Positions 9,519-14,154 of a stretch of DNA of 14,154 nt are shown here, one piece after another. Below the pieces are notes generated by a model, which saw only the letters and a list, made by a program, of their open reading frames with translations, was not told the origin of the DNA and did no database searches. The DNA is from Cymbomonas tetramitiformis (lineage: Eukaryota; Chlorophyta; Pyramimonadophyceae; Pyramimonadales; Pyramimonadaceae): the NCBI GenBank assembly GCA_001247695.2, contig LGRX02033535.1:1-14154 (forward strand), written 5' to 3'. Position 1 is the stretch's first letter. Each line of letters opens with the position of its first letter. The position numbers and the translations under genes were made by a program.

Positions 9519-9540
9519 AGCACACCACCAGAAGGTGGTG
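9519..9540 (-). promoter_or_regulatory. Internal duplicate of the tract/LTR junction, also a hairpin
   Basis: The 12 bases CAGCACACCACC that span the LTR/internal junction at 9239-9250 recur here at 9519-9530. CACCACC (9523-9529) pairs with GGTGGTG (9534-9540) over a 4-nt loop, so hairpin form is kept as well as sequence. It lies 24 bases beyond the gag stop codon in element sense. A second plus-strand priming site or an RNA signal is possible (inference). Confidence 0.45.
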
Positions 9541-9563
9541 CACTGCCAGAACCAGGAATAAAA

Positions 9564-12110
9564 CTACTCGGGGTCAAAGATTAGAGGAGCACCGTCACCA
9601 CATTGATCACCGTAGCAGCCCGCAGCACTGCCCTCCAGTGGGTCAGGCGGCAGTAGCACTGCCGCAGCACCCAGGGAGTGCAGCACCGCATCCAGTGTGA
9701 CGGGGTCCAGCTCGGAGATACCAGAGTAGATGCACAAGTCCCCCCTGCACAGCACAGGCTGCGGAGCAGCCTGACCCGATACCTGCACAGATCCGACGTC
9801 ATTGGCCGCCGTGTAGGCGGCGGTCCCCACTCCCATGATAGAAATCAAGAGAATAAAGGAGAGCATAAAAGGCATTCCCCACAAGCCAGCGTGGGCAGGG
9901 AATCCCCACGGAGGCTTTCCACAGCCGTAGCTGCGGGGAGCACCGGCATGCCAGTCACCCAGAGCACCACCAGAGCTAGGTGCCTGGGTCGCAGGTGTAG
10001 ATGAGAGATTTGCCGAGACGTCTGAAGCCCGTGGCTTTACCGTGAATGTGCCGTCGGCAAGGTCTTCATAGTCGTCGGTGTTGTAACCCGTGAGGTCAAT
10101 GGGTTGGACGGCGGCGTGGTTCACGGTCTGAACGAACCCAGCGAACTCACCGTCCGCGTCCGCTGTGGTGGTCACCCGCGCCGATTGAAGTGGCGCGGGC
10201 TTCACATCCTCTCCCTGCGAGACAGGCATAGCAGGGGCCGGCACGGCGGATGCCGATGCCGCCGCACCACCTGCCGGAACCTGCTCCTCCGGTGTGGCCA
10301 CCGCTGCGGCGGGACCGCACACCAGAGCCGAAGCCTCCTGTCCGATGCTGGCAGGAGGCGGGAAAGATGCGTGAGTGTAATGCACCTGCGGGTTGGCCGC
10401 GGAGTGAACCTCCGCGGCAAGATCGTCGAGACGGCGGAGAATGTCATCTCCCTCGGAAGCCGGCTGCTGCTCCACGGTGAAGCCGTAGGCGGACACGTCG
10501 ATGCCGCCCACCGCTCCCGCACAAAGCACCGCGGGTGGCCCGTACTCGGCTGCCGCACGTGCAAAGGACTCCGCCCCGTCGTCTGCCGCCTGCTGGAACA
10601 ATGCACACATGGCGAGCGCGTGCACCCCCTCCGCGTCCTCCTCGTCGATGGGAACGCAGAATGCCGCGGCAGAGGTGGGCGGGTGTTGGCGCCCGCCCAA
10701 CGGGCAGTCGCGGTAGAAGTGATACGCCTCACCTTTGCCCGCCTTCTTGCACCTACCGCAGAACGGCTTCGCCCGCTGATCGTCGCGGTCGAATCCCACC
10801 GGTGGGGCCTTGTGGGTCCCCACACGGAATCCTCGCGGCTGCTGCCCCCGCTGCTGTTGCTGCCGCTGCTGCACCCGCTCCCGCTGTTGACGCACAACCG
10901 GAGCGGCTTCACCTTGCTGCCGCTGAACGAGCTCCTTGAGCTCCGTGATCTTCTGGAGAAGGGCGTCGTACTCGCTGCTGGAAAGGTGTGCGGAGACGCC
11001 ATCCGCGCCCGTAGCCACCTTCCCCCCGCCCGTCTGCGCCCAAGCCTGGTAAATCTCCACAACCATGGAACGGAGCGAAACCAGTGACACATGAGCCAAG
11101 TCAGCGGTCATGGGATAGCGGACCTTCACCGCAGCGTAGAAGGTCGGGTCGAGCCGGGTGTAGAGGCTCAACTTCCTCGTGGCCTCGGTCGGTGTCCAGT
11201 CAGAAGCCCGGTTATCCCGCACTAAACGTTGTTCCTTAGCCAAGATCGGCTGCGGGTCAACGTTCGCGGGATAACGCAACGCGGCGTGCTCCTCCTGCTG
11301 CGACTCTCGTAGCGCCACCGGAACACAACCCTTGATGATGTCGACAAGGGCTCGCCGTCCATCTCGGTCAGCCGAAGAATCGGTACCAGTCAGCCAGACG
11401 AACGCGTTGCTGTGCTTCTCAACCACCAGGGCAAGGACGTCGTAGAGAAGCCCATTCACTTTGTTGACCACGGGTGCCAGAGGGTCGTCGAGGTCAAAGG
11501 TACACAGTTCCAGCCCGGCCGACTGAAACTCCGTACGCAGCTGCACCACCAGGTCGGACAGAAGGCCAGCGTCGTCCGTACCGCGAAAATGGTGTTTCTT
11601 GTCACCAAGAATATCCTCACGGATACTCTTGGCCCAAGCCCGATGGAGTCGCGCCTTGTAGATTTCGTCGACGAGCTTGGACTGCTCCTGCAGGTAACGC
11701 CTGACGGCCACGTCCTCGTCCACGTTCGATGCAGGGTTGGGTGTAGGAACAAAAGGCGTAGCTGCCGTCGGTGTGTTCCGCACCCCGTCGATCAACCTCA
11801 AAGAGGCATCGATGTCACTGTCCCTCGTGAGGGACTTCTTGGATCTTGTCGTCATTCCCATCTCTAGAAAAGCCTGAGGGGAGGCGGTACGCTGCAGCAC
11901 GTTTGGGTAGGGCCGCGGAGAAAATGCGACGTCACGGACACGGAACGAGCGGTCGGGCCATGCTAGCGAGGGGCGAAGGAAGATGTCGTCGAAGTCAAAG
12001 GTGCCAAGGTCACCAGCCCAAAACACGGCAGCAGGCGGGATCAGAGCGAGCAGAGAACCGCGAATAGTGAACATTGCGACGACGAAACCCAATCCAAGCC
12101 GGCACCCCAT
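9564..12110 (-). CDS. Gag-like polyprotein with zinc knuckle and C-terminal membrane segment, 848 aa
   Basis: Gag proteins form the particle that packages element RNA in the cytoplasm. The capsid-like helical part lies at about residues 130-360 (for example DGRRALVDII at 250-259, TRLDPTFYAAV at 318-328). A predicted coiled coil follows at 380-415, with a Q/R-rich basic linker to 430. The zinc knuckle has C451, C454, H464 and C469, i.e. CX2CX9HX4C, longer than the usual CX2CX4HX4C. Residues 470-740 are an Ala/Pro/Asp-rich disordered stretch. A hydrophobic segment at 743-768 is followed by a tail with two CxGDxC motifs (788-793, 832-837). No protease DTG/DSG site is seen. The start at 12110 has a strong Kozak context and an in-frame TGA four codons upstream; M84 or M86 are alternative starts that would drop a hydrophobic leader. 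The family match is by architecture only. Confidence 0.82.
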   Translation of the reverse strand: MGCRLGLGFVVAMFTIRGSLLALIPPAAVFWAGDLGTFDFDDIFLRPSLAWPDRSFRVRDVAFSPRPYPNVLQRTASPQAFLEMGMTTRSKKSLTRDSDIDASLRLIDGVRNTPTAATPFVPTPNPASNVDEDVAVRRYLQEQSKLVDEIYKARLHRAWAKSIREDILGDKKHHFRGTDDAGLLSDLVVQLRTEFQSAGLELCTFDLDDPLAPVVNKVNGLLYDVLALVVEKHSNAFVWLTGTDSSADRDGRRALVDIIKGCVPVALRESQQEEHAALRYPANVDPQPILAKEQRLVRDNRASDWTPTEATRKLSLYTRLDPTFYAAVKVRYPMTADLAHVSLVSLRSMVVEIYQAWAQTGGGKVATGADGVSAHLSSSEYDALLQKITELKELVQRQQGEAAPVVRQQRERVQQRQQQQRGQQPRGFRVGTHKAPPVGFDRDDQRAKPFCGRCKKAGKGEAYHFYRDCPLGGRQHPPTSAAAFCVPIDEEDAEGVHALAMCALFQQAADDGAESFARAAAEYGPPAVLCAGAVGGIDVSAYGFTVEQQPASEGDDILRRLDDLAAEVHSAANPQVHYTHASFPPPASIGQEASALVCGPAAAVATPEEQVPAGGAAASASAVPAPAMPVSQGEDVKPAPLQSARVTTTADADGEFAGFVQTVNHAAVQPIDLTGYNTDDYEDLADGTFTVKPRASDVSANLSSTPATQAPSSGGALGDWHAGAPRSYGCGKPPWGFPAHAGLWGMPFMLSFILLISIMGVGTAAYTAANDVGSVQVSGQAAPQPVLCRGDLCIYSGISELDPVTLDAVLHSLGAAAVLLPPDPLEGSAAGCYGDQCGDGAPLIFDPE

Positions 12111-12241
12111 AGCTGCGGCTCAAGTCGCTCACCGCAAGCCGCTCATCTCAAAATCTCCACTAATGCCCAAACGTGCAAACGCGCACCACCTCTCCGAGCG
12201 GCCGTTTAGCCAATCATGGCCAAACTAGCAAGTGGAATAAA

Positions 12242-12256
12242 GCGTGGATGGGGCCA
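12242..12256 (-). promoter_or_regulatory. Primer-binding-site candidate
   Basis: In element sense TGGCCCCATCCACGC begins 5 nt after the 5' LTR end. TGG at this place is the usual complement of a tRNA CCA end, but the following bases do not match a tRNA I recognise, nor either tRNA-like gene in this window. The alternative is a primer site starting directly at the LTR edge (GGTCGTGG). Confidence 0.3.
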
Positions 12257-12261
12257 CGACC

Positions 12262-12515
12262 TACCGGAATATCCTAGTTCACTAGATATCAGAGGGTCCC
12301 GAACTGTGTGGATAAACTCGATAAGATAATAAACCCTAAGCTAGATATACCCGGAACGGTCTCGCAACGGTCTCGGATACTAGCCTACCTGTGACACAGC
12401 GTGTGTCACAGCACGAACCTATAGATCAGTCAGCGGTCCAGTGTTGGTCCTAGGGGTCTGTCATAGGGGCCTGCACCGGGACTCCCAGTCAGGGCTGCCT
12501 ATACAGATTCCAGCA
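12262..12515 (-). repeat. 5' LTR (254 bp), likely promoter of gag
   Basis: It matches 8989-9243 apart from one substitution and one missing base, and carries the same 9-bp inverted repeat at 12389-12411. In element sense GGTATATCTAG (complement of 12341-12351) is a possible TATA element about 230 bp upstream of the gag ATG. This is low-confidence as a promoter but well supported as an LTR. Confidence 0.95.
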
Positions 12516-12520
12516 GATAG
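12516..12520. repeat. Target-site duplication, right copy (GATAG)
   Basis: It is identical to 8984-8988. Removing the element and one copy gives an uninterrupted site reading GATTGATAGTTCCACGG. Confidence 0.93.
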
Positions 12521-12643
12521 TTCCACGGTATGCTGAAACCTCTAGGATTCTCCTTAAAGTCCCCATGAAGTTCCGTTCCGACTCGACTTACTCCGCTTGA
12601 TGCGACGAGTTGGGGACGCTGAGAAATTAAGTGATGGGCAGGA

Positions 12644-13070
12644 ATGGAGGTGCGGACTTTTTTCAGTGGTTCCTTAACGACCTGATAACTTTCAGTTTTT
12701 CGAACGTATGTGGGGATGTTTGGAGATGCCTGAAAGGTATTTGGGGTGCAATATGCGTGCAGGCGCGATTGCGGTTTAGATTTGTCGCATTTCGAACTTG
12801 TCTAACTTGAGCTATGGGACAGGGATGGAGGTGCGGATTTTTTTCAGTGGTTCCTTATGCTCAGTACTTTGAGTTCTTCGAACGTATGGGGGGATGTTTG
12901 GAGATGCCTGAAAGGTATTTGGGGTGCAATGTGCGTGCAGGCGCGATTGCGGTTTAGATTTGGCACATTTCGAACTTGCCTAACTTGAGCTGTGGGACCG
13001 CAGGGATGGAGGTGCGGAGTTTTTTCAGTAGCTCCTTATGCTCAGTACTTTGAGTTCTTCGAACGTATGG
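12644..13070. repeat. 181-bp satellite, first block (two full units plus 65 bp)
   Basis: Units begin at ATGGAGGTGCGG at 12644, 12825 and 13006, exactly 181 bp apart. Landmarks are the T-run after GCGG, TTCGAACGTATG, ATGCCTGAAAGGTATTTGGGG, CAGGCGCGATTGCGG and TTTCGAACTTG. The first unit is the most diverged in its left half (TTAACGACCTGATAACTTTC). The third unit breaks off after AACGTATGG at 13070. The 123 bp between the retroelement and this block show nothing recognisable. Confidence 0.95.
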
Positions 13071-13141
13071 TCTTAGGGCTCTATAAATAGTGATGGGATT
13101 TTTCACTGTTTGAGATGGGTCGAGCGTAATCCATCGCGGCG

Positions 13142-13145
13142 AAAA
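13142..13145 (-). terminator. Pol III terminator for the first tRNA-like gene
   Basis: On the minus strand TTTT begins three bases after the last base of the tRNA-like gene. Four T residues just downstream are the normal Pol III stop. Confidence 0.55.
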
Positions 13146-13148
13146 TGA

Positions 13149-13221
13149 TATCCGCGACGGGACTCGAACCCATGACCTCCTGATTGAATCACGGTCGCTC
13201 TACCAACTGAGCTACGCGGGT
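13149..13221 (-). tRNA. tRNA-like gene, 73 nt, isotype uncertain
   Basis: Read on the minus strand: acceptor ACCCGCG pairs with CGCGGAT except for one C-A; then TA, the D arm GCTC-AGTTGGTA-GAGC (perfect), and the T arm ATGGG-TTCGAGT-CCCGT (complete, with one T-G wobble). A- and B-box regions are therefore intact. The anticodon arm is abnormal. With the standard count the stem ACCGT/TCAGG has only two pairs and the loop GATTCAA puts UUC (Glu) after an A instead of U33. With a bulged G, CC(G)TG pairs with CAGG and the loop ATTCAAT gives U33, anticodon UCA and A37. A clean Glu, Sec or other assignment is not possible by eye; it may be a pseudogene. Confidence 0.65.
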
Positions 13222-13336
13222 TGATGATGACATCGACCCGCATTCAGTGGTACTCATTCAGTTTCTGATATAATTACGGATCGCGATTCGGCAGCTTCGA
13301 TGACGCACCAACATCTGATGACTGCTCGCGATCCCT

Positions 13337-13961
13337 AACATATGGGGGGATGTTTGGAGTTGCCTGAAAGGTATTTGGGGTGCAATATGCGTGCAGGCGC
13401 GATTGCGGTTTAGATTTGTCGCATTTCGAACTTGTCTAACTTGAGCTATGGGACAGGGATGGAGGTGCGGATTTTTTTCAGTGGTTCCTTATGCTCAGTA
13501 CTTTGAGTTCTTCGAACGTATGGGGGGATGTTTGGAGATGCCTGAAAGGTATTTGGGGTGCAATGTGCGTGCAGGCGCGATTGCGGTTTAGATTTGGCAC
13601 ATTTCGAACTTGCCTAACTTGAGCTGTGGGACCGCAGGGATGGAGGTGCGGAGTTTTTTCAGTAGCTCCTTATGCTCAGTACTTTGAGTTCTTCGAACGT
13701 ATGGGGGGATGTTTGCAGATGCCTGAAAGGTATTTGGGGTGCAATATGCGTGCAGGCGCGATTGCGGTTTAGATTTGTCGCATTTCGAACTTGCCTAACA
13801 TACTTGAGCGGTGGGACAGGGATGGAGGTGCGGATTTTTTTCCGTGGCTCCTTATGGTCAGTACTTTGAGTTCTTCGAACGTATGGGGGGATGTTTGGAG
13901 ATGCCTGAAAGGTATTTGGGGTGCAATGTGCGTGCAGGCGCGATTGCGGATTAGATTTGTC
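13337..13961. repeat. 181-bp satellite, second block
   Basis: It resumes inside a unit at AACATATGG, then has unit starts at 13459, 13640 and 13822 (spacing 181 and 182) and ends at GATTTGTC (13961). The stretch 13349-13704 repeats 12715-13070 at a constant offset of 634 bp, with one mismatch noticed (GGAGTTGCC for GGAGATGCC). The partial unit at 13337 shares the 3-bp-shorter right half of the first unit. The two blocks thus derive from one larger duplication. Confidence 0.94.
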
Positions 13962-14000
13962 ATGGGGAAACAGAAACTGTACCGCTAGACCAGAAGCCCG

Positions 14001-14005
14001 AAAAA
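14001..14005 (-). terminator. Pol III terminator for the second tRNA-like gene
   Basis: On the minus strand TTTTT begins three bases after the end of the tRNA-like gene, matching the layout of the first one. Confidence 0.55.
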
Positions 14006-14008
14006 GGT

Positions 14009-14080
14009 GAGCCAGGCCGGGATCGAGCCCGTGACCTCTCGCATACCGGACGAGCGCTCTGCCGTTGAGCTACTCTGGCT
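14009..14080 (-). tRNA. tRNA-like gene, about 72 nt, loop reads GGU
   Basis: Read on the minus strand: AGCCAGA pairs with CCTGGCT at six of seven positions, then an extra G and TA, the D arm GCTC-AACGGCA-GAGC, the anticodon stem CTCGT/GCGAG (four pairs plus T-G), the variable region AGGTC, and a T arm CGGG-CTCGAT-CCCG whose loop is one base short. The loop CCGGTAT puts GGU (Thr) at 34-36 but has C, not U, at position 33. A GGU anticodon is normally bacterial or organellar, since eukaryotic cytosol usually reads these codons with AGU. The extra G, short T loop and missing U33 suggest a decayed or specialised copy. Confidence 0.55.
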
Positions 14081-14154
14081 ATTGATGGCGATTATGGTGC
14101 GGTACAGAGTACTGACTCCCCACGGTGCCACGTAGGCGGCGAAGAGTGAAACAC

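Larger units (their letters stand above)
8989..12515 (-). mobile_element. Non-autonomous LTR retrotransposon with Gag only (TR-GAG-like), 3527 bp
   Basis: Two direct repeats (8989-9243 and 12262-12515) flank about 3.0 kb and are bordered by GATAG duplications. The only long gene, a Gag-like frame on the minus strand, fills most of the interior, so the element reads right to left with its 5' LTR at 12262-12515. In element sense the LTR begins TG and ends TA. The LTRs differ by one substitution and one 1-base indel, and the 848-codon frame is intact, so insertion is recent. No protease, reverse transcriptase, RNase H or integrase motif occurs inside. Known precedent: TR-GAG elements of plants have the same layout and depend on autonomous partners. 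A Gag this long with a membrane tail is not typical of them. Confidence 0.9.
13071..13336. other. tRNA-bearing cassette interrupting the satellite
   Basis: Non-satellite sequence sits between satellite positions that would otherwise join. It is bordered by AACGTATGG (13062-13070) and AACATATGG (13337-13345), a 9-bp direct repeat with one mismatch. It holds one tRNA-like gene on the minus strand and a perfect 9-bp inverted repeat, GGATCGCGA (13278-13286) and TCGCGATCC (13326-13334). A TATAAATA string is at 13082-13089 on the plus strand. It is either an insertion with a target duplication or a recombination product. Confidence 0.6.

Noticed and set aside
9557..9562. AATAAA next to the gag stop codon
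   Set aside because: It is on the plus strand, opposite to gag, so it cannot serve gag polyadenylation.
9244..9563. Remnant of pol or env between gag and the 3' LTR
   Set aside because: The interval is only 320 bases, has no long frame in element sense, and its one 69-codon frame lacks an ATG and any domain.
10104..11087. Plus-strand frame of 327 codons and a minus-strand frame of 296 codons (10202-11092)
   Set aside because: Both overlap the 848-codon Gag frame; their Arg/His-rich and Ser/Arg-rich products are typical of shadow frames in G+C-rich coding DNA, and they have no domain.
13082..13089. TATAAATA on the plus strand as a promoter
   Set aside because: No plus-strand gene follows it, and it lies on the 3' side of the minus-strand tRNA-like gene.

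Overview
The window looks like nuclear DNA from a eukaryote and is built almost wholly from repeats. The evidence is an LTR-type element with a 5-bp target-site duplication, two tRNA-like genes each followed by a Pol III-style T-run, and three different tandem arrays. Base composition is near balanced and no ordinary cellular gene is visible. A compact algal genome (for example a red alga) would fit, but nothing here proves the lineage.

Layout. Positions 1-3360 are 84 head-to-tail units of a 40-bp satellite that runs off the left edge. It holds an exact 280-bp duplication of seven units, two sequence subfamilies and a three-unit pattern at its right end. Positions 3361-5544 are unique-looking DNA with only short duplications. 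Positions 5545-6048 are twelve units of a 42-bp minisatellite, each able to fold into a hairpin, inside a 217-codon frame that may or may not be a gene. Positions 6049-8450 show no convincing gene. Positions 8451-8608 are three copies of a short block with a TTACC tail, followed by a stretch with a perfect 16-bp inverted repeat.

Positions 8989-12515 are the clearest unit: a 3.5-kb, recently inserted, minus-strand terminal-repeat element. It has two nearly identical ~255-bp LTRs, GATAG duplications on both sides and one intact 848-codon Gag-like gene. It has no protease, reverse transcriptase, RNase H or integrase, so it must be mobilised by proteins of another element. Its Gag is unusual in ending with a membrane segment and a cysteine-bearing tail.

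Positions 12644-13961 are a 181-bp satellite broken by a tRNA-bearing cassette. A second tRNA-like gene follows at 14009-14080. Both tRNA-like genes are on the minus strand and both have abnormal anticodon loops, so they may be decayed or specialised. No operon-like cooperation between genes is visible; what links the regions is repeat amplification and insertion.
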